From NCBI GenBank assembly GCA_019415925.1, contig DXYG01000021.1, positions 1-35,015 of the forward strand: DNA of 35,015 nucleotides, given 5' to 3'. The stretch comes from Clostridiales bacterium (GTDB lineage Bacteria > Bacillota > Clostridia > Oscillospirales > Acutalibacteraceae). The first letter of the stretch is position 1, and each line of letters begins with the position of its first letter. Below are positions 15,317 through 25,059 of the stretch, piece after piece. Made by a program: the position numbers and the translations under genes. The notes beneath the pieces were generated by a model. It saw only the letters and a list, made by a program, of their open reading frames with translations. It was not told where the DNA came from and did no database searches.

Positions 15317-18300
15317 AGGTTTTCTCCTTTCGTGTGTTCGGCACTTCGCCCTCATCGGGTTCGCCGCCGACAATTTCGTTTTCTCGCTTATCCATATTGA
15401 GCAGAATATTCAGCTCGTCCAGTCGGGCAAGCTTTGTTTTCAATTCTTCCTCCCCAATAAATGGTTTTTGGACTTCTTTCTTTGCGGTTTCCAACTGATT
15501 TTTGGTGTTCTCAAGGTCATTTTCCGCAAGCGACAAGCTCTCGGCAAATCTCTCAATTCCGTTATCGAGGCGGATAATATTGCCGTATGCGTCATCGCCG
15601 AGAGGAACATTTCTGCTTGTTGCACCTTTCAGTCGAACCTCATAATTTCGCTCTGCGGTATTAAAAAGCAGCTCCGTTTCAAACCCTCGGTACTTGCCGA
15701 GAGGAATAGGGTCGGGGCTGTTCATCTGCTTGCAGGCTTCAATGATTGCTTTACCGGCGTCGGCTTTTTCGGAATAAAAAACACCCTTAACCTCCATACC
15801 GACAAAGCGGTCTTCCGTTGGTTTCGGGTGCTGTTTCGCAGTATCTACATCTTGCTTCAAGCCTTCAATGCGGTTTTCCAAAGCTTTAATTCGCTGCGGA
15901 TAATATTTGATTATCTTATCTTCCAAAGCGTATTTTTCAGATAGAAAGTTGGATTTTAAGAGCTTCAGCTTTTGGACTTGAATATCCAAATCCATCTTCT
16001 CCTTAATATACGGATTGCCGGTGGCAAGCATTTTAATCTCTGCATAGGACAGGGCGGTTTCATCAATATCCTCGGCAGAACGCACCGGGGATTTGCTCGT
16101 CATAATCTGACTGGCGAACTTTTGCTTTCCCTCTACAAGCTGATAGAGATATGCGTCAAAGGTCTGCTCCGTTACATAGCGGTAAATATCTACATCAGGG
16201 TTTGAGTTGCCCTGACGGATAATTCGACCGGAACGCTGCTCCAAGTCTGACGGTCTCCACGGACAATCCACATCGTGAAGTGCGATAAGTCTGTCCTGAA
16301 CATTCGTGCCAGCTCCCATCTTCTGCGTAGAACCGAGAAGCACTCTGACCTCGCCTTTACGGGTCTTTTGGAACAGTTCTTTTTTCTTCACATCGGTATC
16401 TGCTTCGTGGATAAAGCGGACTTCGCTTTCGGGGACACCACGCTCTATGAGCTTCTTTCTGATGTCGTTATATACCGAGAATGTGCCGTCGTTTTTTGGC
16501 GTTGAAAGGTCGCAGAACACAAGCTGTGCTGATTTTTTATCGGCTGTTTCCTCCCAAATACGGTAGATGTTATCGACGCAGGCGTTGATTTTACTGCCCT
16601 CAAAATCAGGCAGCATATCGTTGAGCATACGCTGGTCAAGAGCCAACTTTCTACCGTCGTTTGTGATTTTGAGCATATTATCTACACTCGAATCCACACC
16701 GCCACCACGGACTTTCTCGGCTCGCTCCGCAAGGGAAGCAACCATTTCTTTCTGCATTTCAGACGGCTTGACTGCAACATTGTGGAAGTGTGCATCCGGC
16801 ACAGGCAATTCCAACATATCCGCCGTCTTAATGTCGGCGACCTCCTTAAACATCGCCATAAGCTCCGGAAGGTTATAGAATTTTGCAAAGCGGGTTTTCG
16901 CTCTGTAACCCGTTCCCTCCGGGGTAAGCTCTACGGCTGTTACAGTCTCTCCAAAGGTACTTGCCCACGAGTCGAAGTGCTGTAAATTGTTTTTCACAAG
17001 CGTGTTGTACTGCAAGTATCGCTGAATGGTATAGAGTTCCACCATACTGTTTGAGATAGGAGTACCGGTTGCAAATACCGTTCCTCGACCGCCTGTAAGC
17101 TCGTCAAGGTATCGGCACTTCATAAACAGGTCGGAGGATTTCTGTGCTTCCGTCTGAGCGATACCGCCCACATTACGCATTTTGGTGTAAAGGTAGAGGT
17201 TCTTGTAATAATGACTCTCGTCAATAAAGAGCCTGTCCACACCGAGTTCTTCAAAGGTAACAACATCGTCCTTGCGGCTTTGGTCGTTGAGCTTTTCCAG
17301 CTTTTGCTTCACGGACTTTTTAGACTTTTCAAGCTGTTTAATGGAGAAGTTTTCTCCACGATTTCGCTTCAAATCCATAATACCGTCTGTCAGTTCTTCA
17401 AGCTGTTGCTCAAGAATTGCCCTCTGTCTTTCAATGGACATCGGGATTTTCTCAAACTGAGAATGACCGATAATTACTGCGTCGTAATCTCCCGTAGCAA
17501 TTCGACCGCAGAACTTTTTGCGGTTCTTGGTCTCAAAATCTCGCTTTGTCGCCACAAGAATATTCGCCGCCGGATAGAGCTGCAAGAACTCCGCCGCCCA
17601 TTGCTCGGTTAAGTGATTCGGGACTACGAACAGAGACTTATTGCAAAGTCCGAGTCGTTTGGACTCCATAGCAGCCGCCACCATCTCAAAAGTTTTACCT
17701 GCACCGACTGCGTGTGCCAACAGCGTATTGCCGCCGTACAGAATGTGTGCAACCGCATTTTTCTGATGTTCACGGAGTTCGATTTCCGGGTTCATACCGT
17801 TGAAAACAATGTGGCTTCCGTCGTACTCACGAGGACGAATACTATTGAATTTCTCGTTATACATTTTCGTAAGTTTTTCTCGGCGGGCAGGGTCATCCCA
17901 TATCCAGTCCTGAAAGCCCTGCTTTATGAGTTCCTGCTTTGCCTGTGCGATTGCCGTTTCCTTTTTATTGAGAACTGCTTTCTTTTTGCCCTCGTCATCT
18001 TCGATATAGTCAAAGATACGGACATCTTTCAGGTTCAGAGTTTCCTCGATTATCTTATATGCGTTGATACGGGAAGTGCCGTATGTGCTGTACGCTTTAA
18101 CATTGGAACGGTCATAGCTCTTTCCCTCAATGTTCCATTCTCCGGTAAACTGAGAGTAGTGAACCTTGATATTCCACTGTGCATAGCGTGGCGTATCGAG
18201 AAACTCAAACATAAACTGTTGGAATATTTCGGGCGGTATCCAAGTCGCACCGAGCCTTACGGAAATCTCGCTTGCCGTCAAATCCTTTGGCTGCACCTTT

Positions 18301-21300
18301 TCAAGTGCCTGCACATTGACGGTGTAATCTTCGGGATACAGAGTCGCAGACCTTTTGGCTGTTGCCAGCTTCTCACGAACATTGCCCGACAGATATTCGT
18401 CTGCCATCAGATACTTCGGCTCATAAGAATTGCCGTACTCATAAAGGGGATTTAAGAAGATAACACCCTTTAAGTCAGAAAATAATTCTTCCTCACTTTT
18501 GCCGGACAACTCCATCATATATGCCATATCAATGGCTGCTTTTTCGCCCATAGAGACAGCGAGAGCTTCGTCTGCGGTGTCAACCTCCGTTACAGGCTTG
18601 TGCGGTTTAATCGTTCTCTTGAAGAACATATCCGCCTTGCGTTCCAGTTCGCCATTTTCGTCCAAGACCTCAAGAGCAGAGAGCAGAGCATAGGAGCTGT
18701 CATCGGAAAAGGCGGAAGTATTGGCACGGCTGTTAATCAGTCCGTACTTCTTTGTAAAGCTGTCATACAGAGTGTTCAGCTTTTCCTGTGCCTGTTTGAT
18801 TTCGCTGTCGGGGTAATCCTCGGTTTGCAGTTCAATCAGGTTGCGAACGCAATCTCTTATCCCAATCATACCCTTGATACGGTTCTCGGCGGTTGCCGAT
18901 ACCTCCACCGGGGACATACGGGAGTTCTCACGGAAATAGATTTTATCGTCCAAAATTGTGTAAGAGAAGTTCCTTACCGTAGGGTCTGCCGGGATAGAAT
19001 TATCTTCTTCCTCCAGCTCGTCGGCAACCTCGTATTCGGAGATTTCTCCGTGAATGTTTGAGACTGCTTCGTTCAAAAGCTCCGAAAGGTCGGCATTTTC
19101 AAACGGTTCACAGGTTGCTTCCGGTCCGAAACGACCGCTTACCATTTTCATTTCGCCGAGTATCATTTCCGGGTGCTGAACAAAATATGAGTTCATCCTT
19201 ATACCGTTTTCGTCGGTGTCAAGATGAACCCAATCCGGTTCAATATCTATGAGCCTGTCTCGCTTTTGCAAAAACAGAATATCGGATACAACCTCTGTTC
19301 CGGCATTGCCTTTGAAGGTGTCATTCGGAAGTCTGATTGCTCCGAGAAGCTCCGCCCTCTGTGCGATATATTTTCGGACATTGGAGTTTTCCTTGTCCAT
19401 AGTTCCTTTGCTTGTCACAAGAGCCATCACACCGCCGGGTCGTAATTTATCAAGCGATTTTGCAAAGAAATAATCGTGGATTAAGAAGTTGTACTTGTCA
19501 TATCGTTTATCGGAGACTTTGAAATCTCCGAAAGGCACGTTGCCGATAACACCGTCAAAGAAGCTGTCGGGGACATTTACTTCCTCAAAGCCCTGTGCCG
19601 CAATGGAAGATTTCTGATAAAGCTGCTGAGCGATACCGGCTGAAATGGTATCAAGCTCAACACCGTAAACCTTTGCGTTTTCCATTGACTTAGGCAGCAT
19701 ACCGATGAAGTTACCGATACCGCAGGACGGCTCAAGCAGGTTGCCCTCCTGAAATCCCATCTGTTCCAACACCTTGTAAATGGCGGTAGATACTTCGGGC
19801 GGAGTGTAAAAGGCGGTCAAGGTGCTTTCTCTTGCCGACGCATATTCCTCCGGCGTTAGGATATTTTTCAGCATTGCATACTCTGTATGCCAAGCTCCGG
19901 CTCGTTCGTCAAAGGCTTCGGGAATACCGCCCCAACCGACATATCTCGACAAGATTTTCTGCTCGTCAGGTGTTGCAAAACGGTTTTCGTTTTGACAATC
20001 CTTCAAGACCTTAATCGCTGCATAGTTTCTGTGAAAACGCTCTTTTTTGTTCACTTCTTCAACCTGATTATTGGCAAGGTCAAAGTTGTGTCGCTCCGAC
20101 ATCGGAATATCCGGGTGGAGGTCAAAGCTCTTTACCTTTGACTTTTTCTTTTGCTCCCAAGCGGGTACAATCGGTTCAGGCTCTTTGTCGTAACCGTTGC
20201 CGATACGAACACCCTCGTTATACATTTCCTCATAACTGTCAAAACCGTTTTGAGTAGCAACGATTTCTCTGTAATCCTCAATCGGTACATTCCCGATATT
20301 TGTTGCTACCATATCAGCTCTTTCAGCGTTTTTAATAAGAGTTTCCATTGTGGCAGAGGTACAGTCGGTCAAATCCGGTGTCCTGTGAAATTCTCGGTCT
20401 GCGTCCTCAAACCATTCAGTACCTACATCGGCAAGCTCCTGATTTGCAATGCTGCCGAGGTAATCAAAGAAATCCTCAGTCGAGTCATATTCCCGTGCAG
20501 CTTGCTGTATCTCGTCAAAAGAAAGCGTATTTGTAACATACTGACCTCCGGCATTGCTGTCGGGGTTATAGTACATCCAAGTAACGCTTTCATTGTACCG
20601 GTCGATAAAGAAGGCATCGTCATAACCGGTTTTCGGACTGAAATCCTGTACGGTTTCGGTATCATTTTGAGTTTCATTTTCGCCTGTAACGGTTTTTTCT
20701 TCCGCCGGTAATACACTGACCTTCAAGTGGTCGTTCATTGGATTTTCACGCACTTTGCGGTCAAATTCTTCCCTTGAAAGCTCCTTGTTGAAAAGCGGCA
20801 TATCAAAGTCATAAAGCATTACACGGTTTTCATCAAAGGACAAAATCTCATACTGCGAAGCCCCGATATAAACGCTGTCGCCGAGATGATATTCATACTG
20901 TGCTTCCGGTTCGTCCTCTTTGTTTTCAGGTTCAGGCGGTGCGGTAGAAAGTATCTCACGGTTTTTTCTCTGCTCTGCAAGCTCGGCTCGCCTTTCTTCC
21001 TGCTTTTCAAGCCATTCAGGGTACTTTTCTTTTTCCTTTGGGTTTAGGTATCTGTCCATACGGATAAGGTCTCCGATACGCTTTTCAACCTGAGACCAAG
21101 AAAGCGTAATGTGTGGCTTGTCGCTTCCGATACCTTTTGAAATTGTGATACCTTTTCCGTCGTGCTGTTCGTCAATGCCTGCACCGATAATGACAGGGTA
21201 AGAGCCGCCCCAACCGTATTCGTTTTTCAAGAAGTCGGCGTTCTCTTTAGCAGAAAGGCTCTTTTCAAACTGCTCATAGATACGCATTTTGCCCTCGGAA

Positions 21301-22970
21301 ACTCCGCTTCCACGGGTCAGTACAGCGTCTATGATTTCCTGAGAAAAAGTAAAGGCAGAGGTTTTTTGTTCCTCTGCCTGATTGCCCATTATGAGAGTCA
21401 ACTGACCGTCCATAGACGGAAGCGGCTTCATTGTATCGGTCAATTCTCCCAAAAGTCTCATTGCTTCAAAATGCTGTGCGATAACGCCCCAGTCATAGAA
21501 GCTCTGAGCGGTTCTGTTTTCGTATTCGCCCTCCCACAAGTGGAGGACATTCTGAAATGTTTTGTATCCAACAAGCCTGCCGTCGTTTAAGGTAAGCCGG
21601 GTGTAATCGTTGTTGAAAATACCCTTGATATATTCGGTACGGGTCGCATTGTCCGTATTTCTCTCATAGAAGTCTTTGATTTCTTCCTTTGAAGCGGACA
21701 AATGCGGGGTAGTGCCGAGTATTTCTCGGATAGTATCGTCACCACCGAAAAACGGCAGGCTCTTGTCCTCGTGGTTTCTGTCGTAATACTCTAAGCGAAT
21801 ATTACCTGATTCTTCACGATTTCCTGTGCCGAGTTCCTGATGTTGTTCATCAGGCGAACCCACTTCATCATATCTTCCGCTTTCATCTGCTCCGTCAGCC
21901 CGGCTTTCTGTGCCATCTGCTTCACGAGAGTTTCCTCCAGTTCGCTCGCTCTCTGCTGAACCTCCGCCAAGTAACTGTTCAGAATCCCTTTCGTCAGAAG
22001 ATTGTAGTACAGGATTTTGTGATGTTCCTTCAGATAAGTTCTCCTCATCTGCGACCATCTGCCGAGAGTCACTTCCGTCTGCTCCGGCAGCTTCAGGTTC
22101 GGAAGATTGTAATCTCCCACCATCGTGTATGTGATTTCGCTCATCGCTTTGACTCCTTTCGTCTTTGATGTCTTTATTGTATTCGGATTGCCCCTGTTCA
22201 TCAATTATGCGATTTTCCTTACTGAGCGTGCTGATTGTTCTGCTGACAGGAAGCAACGCCATTTCAGCAATGTCGCTTGTAGCAATACCCACCGCATTGA
22301 GAACTTCCTGTGAATTGAAGCTTGAAATCCCGGCAAAGTCATCGGGAGAATAGACCTTGTCTGCGTTCAGTCCCAATCGAGCCATAACCATATATGACAC
22401 GCTGTTTCTGACAAGCTCCAAATACAAGGCATTTGCTTCGTCGGCAGACAAATACTCAATATCGCTGCCTGCACCCAAACTCATAAAGTCGGAGATATAG
22501 TCTGCGATATTGTCCTCGACGGCATTTGCAATGCTCTCTTTGACGACATTTTCAATACTCGTTGTATCGTTTACCGCCCCGAAAGTATTTTCAAGCGTTT
22601 CAATAACCTCTGCTTCATATTCGGGTCTCATCTCCCAAATAGGAACAGGGCGGGAATGTCGGCTTTCGTGGGTGTCTGATATATCAAAGTAATGAATCAG
22701 CCTTTGACGGCTTCTGTCTGCGTCCTCAAATACGGCAATACCTTTTGCTCCTCGATTTACCCAGCGACCGAAAGTGCCGTTCCATCGTTCGATTTCAAGC
22801 ACGGCTGTTACATCGGGTCTTTGGGCATAAATGAGAAGCTGTTCATCAAATCGGAGCCTGAAATTTCTGCCTGCTGTTTTCAGAAACGATTGCCAGTTTA
22901 CCGGATTGTCTGTAACTGCAAAGCAGGTTCTTTCATACAGCTCCGAAATCAGGTCAAATTTCCTTGCCAC
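15306..22970 (-). CDS. Giant N6-adenine methylase / SNF2-type helicase polyvalent protein
   Basis: 2554 aa, GTG start with AAGGAGG ten bases upstream. The N-terminus (about 1-110) resembles an ArdC/LPD-type domain (NWQSFLKTAGRNFRLRFDEQ). A disordered acidic linker covers about 255-395. The methylase has LLEPSCGIGNF near 1077-1087 (SAM site) and NVPF near 1140 (catalytic NPPF variant). The helicase has GAGKT near 1755, DESH near 1915, ATGTPISNS near 1967 and RSGRIIRQG near 2240, then a coiled-coil tail. Such proteins (LtrC-like in conjugative elements) probably modify and remodel the incoming element DNA and defeat restriction. The linker also encodes TnpV in the +1 frame. The reading frame is intact throughout. 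Confidence 0.92.
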   Translation of the reverse strand: MARKFDLISELYERTCFAVTDNPVNWQSFLKTAGRNFRLRFDEQLLIYAQRPDVTAVLEIERWNGTFGRWVNRGAKGIAVFEDADRSRQRLIHYFDISDTHESRHSRPVPIWEMRPEYEAEVIETLENTFGAVNDTTSIENVVKESIANAVEDNIADYISDFMSLGAGSDIEYLSADEANALYLELVRNSVSYMVMARLGLNADKVYSPDDFAGISSFNSQEVLNAVGIATSDIAEMALLPVSRTISTLSKENRIIDEQGQSEYNKDIKDERSQSDERNHIHDGGRLQSSEPEAAGADGSDSRQMVADEENLSEGTSQNPVLQSSDERDSEQLLGGGSAESERTGGNSREADGTESRADGADESGRYDEVGSPDEQHQELGTGNREESGNIRLEYYDRNHEDKSLPFFGGDDTIREILGTTPHLSASKEEIKDFYERNTDNATRTEYIKGIFNNDYTRLTLNDGRLVGYKTFQNVLHLWEGEYENRTAQSFYDWGVIAQHFEAMRLLGELTDTMKPLPSMDGQLTLIMGNQAEEQKTSAFTFSQEIIDAVLTRGSGVSEGKMRIYEQFEKSLSAKENADFLKNEYGWGGSYPVIIGAGIDEQHDGKGITISKGIGSDKPHITLSWSQVEKRIGDLIRMDRYLNPKEKEKYPEWLEKQEERRAELAEQRKNREILSTAPPEPENKEDEPEAQYEYHLGDSVYIGASQYEILSFDENRVMLYDFDMPLFNKELSREEFDRKVRENPMNDHLKVSVLPAEEKTVTGENETQNDTETVQDFSPKTGYDDAFFIDRYNESVTWMYYNPDSNAGGQYVTNTLSFDEIQQAAREYDSTEDFFDYLGSIANQELADVGTEWFEDADREFHRTPDLTDCTSATMETLIKNAERADMVATNIGNVPIEDYREIVATQNGFDSYEEMYNEGVRIGNGYDKEPEPIVPAWEQKKKSKVKSFDLHPDIPMSERHNFDLANNQVEEVNKKERFHRNYAAIKVLKDCQNENRFATPDEQKILSRYVGWGGIPEAFDERAGAWHTEYAMLKNILTPEEYASARESTLTAFYTPPEVSTAIYKVLEQMGFQEGNLLEPSCGIGNFIGMLPKSMENAKVYGVELDTISAGIAQQLYQKSSIAAQGFEEVNVPDSFFDGVIGNVPFGDFKVSDKRYDKYNFLIHDYFFAKSLDKLRPGGVMALVTSKGTMDKENSNVRKYIAQRAELLGAIRLPNDTFKGNAGTEVVSDILFLQKRDRLIDIEPDWVHLDTDENGIRMNSYFVQHPEMILGEMKMVSGRFGPEATCEPFENADLSELLNEAVSNIHGEISEYEVADELEEEDNSIPADPTVRNFSYTILDDKIYFRENSRMSPVEVSATAENRIKGMIGIRDCVRNLIELQTEDYPDSEIKQAQEKLNTLYDSFTKKYGLINSRANTSAFSDDSSYALLSALEVLDENGELERKADMFFKRTIKPHKPVTEVDTADEALAVSMGEKAAIDMAYMMELSGKSEEELFSDLKGVIFLNPLYEYGNSYEPKYLMADEYLSGNVREKLATAKRSATLYPEDYTVNVQALEKVQPKDLTASEISVRLGATWIPPEIFQQFMFEFLDTPRYAQWNIKVHYSQFTGEWNIEGKSYDRSNVKAYSTYGTSRINAYKIIEETLNLKDVRIFDYIEDDEGKKKAVLNKKETAIAQAKQELIKQGFQDWIWDDPARREKLTKMYNEKFNSIRPREYDGSHIVFNGMNPEIELREHQKNAVAHILYGGNTLLAHAVGAGKTFEMVAAAMESKRLGLCNKSLFVVPNHLTEQWAAEFLQLYPAANILVATKRDFETKNRKKFCGRIATGDYDAVIIGHSQFEKIPMSIERQRAILEQQLEELTDGIMDLKRNRGENFSIKQLEKSKKSVKQKLEKLNDQSRKDDVVTFEELGVDRLFIDESHYYKNLYLYTKMRNVGGIAQTEAQKSSDLFMKCRYLDELTGGRGTVFATGTPISNSMVELYTIQRYLQYNTLVKNNLQHFDSWASTFGETVTAVELTPEGTGYRAKTRFAKFYNLPELMAMFKEVADIKTADMLELPVPDAHFHNVAVKPSEMQKEMVASLAERAEKVRGGGVDSSVDNMLKITNDGRKLALDQRMLNDMLPDFEGSKINACVDNIYRIWEETADKKSAQLVFCDLSTPKNDGTFSVYNDIRKKLIERGVPESEVRFIHEADTDVKKKELFQKTRKGEVRVLLGSTQKMGAGTNVQDRLIALHDVDCPWRPSDLEQRSGRIIRQGNSNPDVDIYRYVTEQTFDAYLYQLVEGKQKFASQIMTSKSPVRSAEDIDETALSYAEIKMLATGNPYIKEKMDLDIQVQKLKLLKSNFLSEKYALEDKIIKYYPQRIKALENRIEGLKQDVDTAKQHPKPTEDRFVGMEVKGVFYSEKADAGKAIIEACKQMNSPDPIPLGKYRGFETELLFNTAERNYEVRLKGATSRNVPLGDDAYGNIIRLDNGIERFAESLSLAENDLENTKNQLETAKKEVQKPFIGEEELKTKLARLDELNILLNMDKRENEIVGGEPDEGEVPNTRKEKTYER
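21791..22144 (-). CDS. tnpV: TnpV-family protein nested inside the helicase gene
   Basis: 117 aa beginning MSEITYTMVGDYNLPNLKLP and containing QMRRTYLKEHHKILYYNLL and MKWVRLMNNIRNSAQEIV, the typical TnpV (PF14198) sequence. It is read in the +1 frame relative to the helicase and lies wholly over helicase residues about 276-393. A perfect AAAGGAG sits eight bases before the ATG. Upstream in-frame codons reach 22204, but the Shine-Dalgarno points to 22144. TnpV proteins are named from transposons and have no clear biochemical role. No flanking repeats or insertion joints are visible, and both frames stay open, so this looks like a true overlapping gene. Confidence 0.8.
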   Translation of the reverse strand: MSEITYTMVGDYNLPNLKLPEQTEVTLGRWSQMRRTYLKEHHKILYYNLLTKGILNSYLAEVQQRASELEETLVKQMAQKAGLTEQMKAEDMMKWVRLMNNIRNSAQEIVKNQVIFA

Positions 22971-22985
22971 CTCGTCTGCACCTCC

Positions 22986-23669
22986 TTATCGTGTTTTTTC
23001 TTTGTCCTTTGCAGGCTTCGTGTTTTCTTTTGCGGCTGGTTCTACGGTATGACCGTTTCTCTCGCAAAGCTCGGCAAATTCGCAGATATGGTAGAGATTT
23101 GTGCCGACCTCCAAATGGTAGTCGTCGATATATCTGCAAGTTCTCTCCATTGTTTTGCCGTCGCCGAGCTTGATTGAGATTTTTTCTCCGTCCGCAATGC
23201 GAAACTGCTCCTGATAGTGCGGGTCGATAAATCGGATACCACGCTCGGCATTTTTCAAGTGGCTGTTCAGCCACTCTTTCTGATAGCAATAGCAGTACAG
23301 ATTGTACTCGCCCCTATTGGGGTTAAACCTCATAAGATAGCTGTACTTTTCCGTATCAAGACGAATGCCGTAGTGGTTGCGGTCATCATTAAAGGAACTG
23401 TCGGGAGTGGAATAACAGTAAGAGGACATAGCCTTTCTGCCGGACAAAACATCGCCGTCACGCAATCCGTTTATCACATCGTCAAATTCAGCCTTAAATT
23501 CATCGGTTTTCAGGTCTTTTCTGAAATCGTTCCAAGTCGTCCAAAACTCGTTCCCGGTAGAACCGAAGTCGGCACGCAAATATCCGATAAGACCGGTCTG
23601 CATAGAGAGCTGCTGACTTTGGCTGAAGGTGTATTTACGCTCTGCTTCGGTCAATACTCTGTAATCCAT
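22986..23669 (-). CDS. LPD28-domain protein
   Basis: 227 aa from ATG 23669, placed by GAGGTGAT just upstream; GTG 23678 and ATG 23675 overlap the preceding stop and are less well spaced. The C-terminal part (about 145-205) matches the large polyvalent protein-associated domain 28 (EKISIKLGDGKTMERTCRYI, then YHLEVGTNLYHICEFAELCE). The N-terminal part (KYTFSQSQQLSMQTGLIGYL) is conserved in similar ICE proteins. A Lys-rich tail ends it. LPD domains occur in proteins that elements deliver or use to counter host defence; the precise role is unknown. It lies 15 bases before the helicase start. Confidence 0.8.
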   Translation of the reverse strand: MDYRVLTEAERKYTFSQSQQLSMQTGLIGYLRADFGSTGNEFWTTWNDFRKDLKTDEFKAEFDDVINGLRDGDVLSGRKAMSSYCYSTPDSSFNDDRNHYGIRLDTEKYSYLMRFNPNRGEYNLYCYCYQKEWLNSHLKNAERGIRFIDPHYQEQFRIADGEKISIKLGDGKTMERTCRYIDDYHLEVGTNLYHICEFAELCERNGHTVEPAAKENTKPAKDKEKTR

Positions 23670-23674
23670 TTTCA

Positions 23675-24232
23675 TCACCTCGCTTGTTCGTTTGGTTGTC
23701 TTTGCTTTGGAATAGAAAAACCATATACGCCGGCAATATCATCGCCGAGTCTTTTGGTAACTCGTGTGATGTCGGCTCTTGTGGCTTTCCCGTTGTAGAT
23801 TTTAACTTGCAGATTTTCAATCTGCGTATCGGTAACACCGTCTTTGAATACACGGTAAAGATAATGGTTTGTACCGTCGTGATGAACAGCGTCGGCTCGA
23901 AGGTCTCCGTATTTGTCAACATACCATTCTGTGTAGTCGGTGTCAGAATAAAGGCAGTCCTTAATGTTGCCGGAATCAATCATCTTGTATCCCGACACTC
24001 TGCCGTTCCATCGGCCGAGGTCGCCGATTACGATAATCGGCTGTGAAAGCTGAATGTTGAGATTTGCTCGTTCATCATAAAGATTTTCGGCATTGGATTT
24101 TACCATAATGTCGTAAAGCTCATCATCGGAATATCCGGGATACAGTTCCTCCAAAGACTCTCGCCAATCATCAAGGTCAAGGCTAATATCGCTCCAAATG
24201 ATATGGCGGTCATTCTGTTCCTGCCTGCTCAT
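23675..24232 (-). CDS. Conserved ICE accessory protein of unknown function
   Basis: 185 aa from ATG 24232, chosen because GGAGG lies eight bases upstream; a GTG at 24241 falls on the Shine-Dalgarno. It begins MSRQEQNDRHIIWSDISLDL and contains PIIVIGDLGRWNGRVSGYK and NIKDCLYSDTDYTEWYVDKY, a pattern I know from similar elements but cannot tie to a domain. It overlaps the 77-aa gene by 23 bases and ends three to seven bases before the LPD28 start (TGA followed by ATG). No membrane or signal segment is visible. Confidence 0.75.
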   Translation of the reverse strand: MSRQEQNDRHIIWSDISLDLDDWRESLEELYPGYSDDELYDIMVKSNAENLYDERANLNIQLSQPIIVIGDLGRWNGRVSGYKMIDSGNIKDCLYSDTDYTEWYVDKYGDLRADAVHHDGTNHYLYRVFKDGVTDTQIENLQVKIYNGKATRADITRVTKRLGDDIAGVYGFSIPKQRQPNEQAR

Positions 24233-24443
24233 CAGTGCCACCTCCCAAAAAAGAGAACAGCTTATTGGCTTTGGTCTGCTTCTGAAGCTCGATAATCAGG
24301 CTCATATCCGGAATAGTGATACCGGGAATTTTCAAAATGCTCTCCATATCAAGCTGCTGCAATTTCTTTTCGGTATTGCAGCCTGCGTCAAACAGTTTTG
24401 TCAGAAGCTTTGTCTTTTGCTGAAAAGTGAAATTTTCCTTCAT
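24210..24443 (-). CDS. Small helical ICE protein of unknown function
   Basis: 77 aa. The sequence (MKENFTFQQKTKLLTKLFDA, then KKLQQLDMESILKIPGITIP) is mostly helical and may form a short helix-turn-helix-like bundle. AAGGAGG lies eight bases before the ATG. It sits between two unknown genes and overlaps the downstream one, so it is part of the same message. Nothing in it allows a function to be named. Confidence 0.7.
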   Translation of the reverse strand: MKENFTFQQKTKLLTKLFDAGCNTEKKLQQLDMESILKIPGITIPDMSLIIELQKQTKANKLFSFLGGGTDEQAGTE

Positions 24444-24456
24444 TGCTTTGTCCTCC

Positions 24457-25050
24457 TTATCGTTCTTTGTCTTTATTTCGCTTCTTGTTTGAAAGCTCTT
24501 GTGCCTTTTCCTTTGCCCATTCAGGCAGACGCTCAGGCTTTATTTCGCCCATAACATCCATTCTTTCATATCGGGTTGATTTGCCGGTGTGAAGATTGGT
24601 ACAAAACACGGCACTTCCACGGCTGTTTGCCGACGCACCGAAACCACCTGTAACATAATAAAGCTGTCTGTCAGCTCTCTGAAATTCAGGCTTTAATACC
24701 TTGGGGTCAATGGCTATGATTTTGCCGTTGATGTCTTTGGAATAGTGGTCGGGGATACAGTCGGCTTCCGTTATGATTGTGATTGGAATATCCAGTTTTT
24801 CGACCTGTTCCTTGAAAAGCTCCGCTTCCTTTGTCACACGGCTTCCGAAAAGGTGTACGATTTCGATATAGTCATCGCTTACCATACATTCCGAACACAG
24901 TTCAAACAGGTCGTTTCGCTCCGCAAAGCCGCACAAAAACTTATTGCCGTTTGTGCTTTGCTCATTGGAAGCCAAGATAACCTCCTTTTCGCCCACATTG
25001 ACCGAGCAGAGAACGGTGTATTCACCGATTTTTCTTTTTTCCTCGTTCAT
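24457..25050 (-). CDS. Conserved ICE protein of unknown function
   Basis: 197 aa from ATG 25050, five or six bases after GAGGTG; the GTG at 25056 overlaps that site. The protein has alternating beta/alpha character, with the block QLYYVTGGFGASANSRGSAV followed by CTNLHTGKSTRYERMDVMGE near the C-terminus, a pattern found repeatedly in Clostridia ICE proteins. A Lys-rich tail follows. It is nine bases after the 97-aa gene. Domain and role are unknown. Confidence 0.73.
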   Translation of the reverse strand: MNEEKRKIGEYTVLCSVNVGEKEVILASNEQSTNGNKFLCGFAERNDLFELCSECMVSDDYIEIVHLFGSRVTKEAELFKEQVEKLDIPITIITEADCIPDHYSKDINGKIIAIDPKVLKPEFQRADRQLYYVTGGFGASANSRGSAVFCTNLHTGKSTRYERMDVMGEIKPERLPEWAKEKAQELSNKKRNKDKER

Positions 25051-25059
25051 ATCCACACC

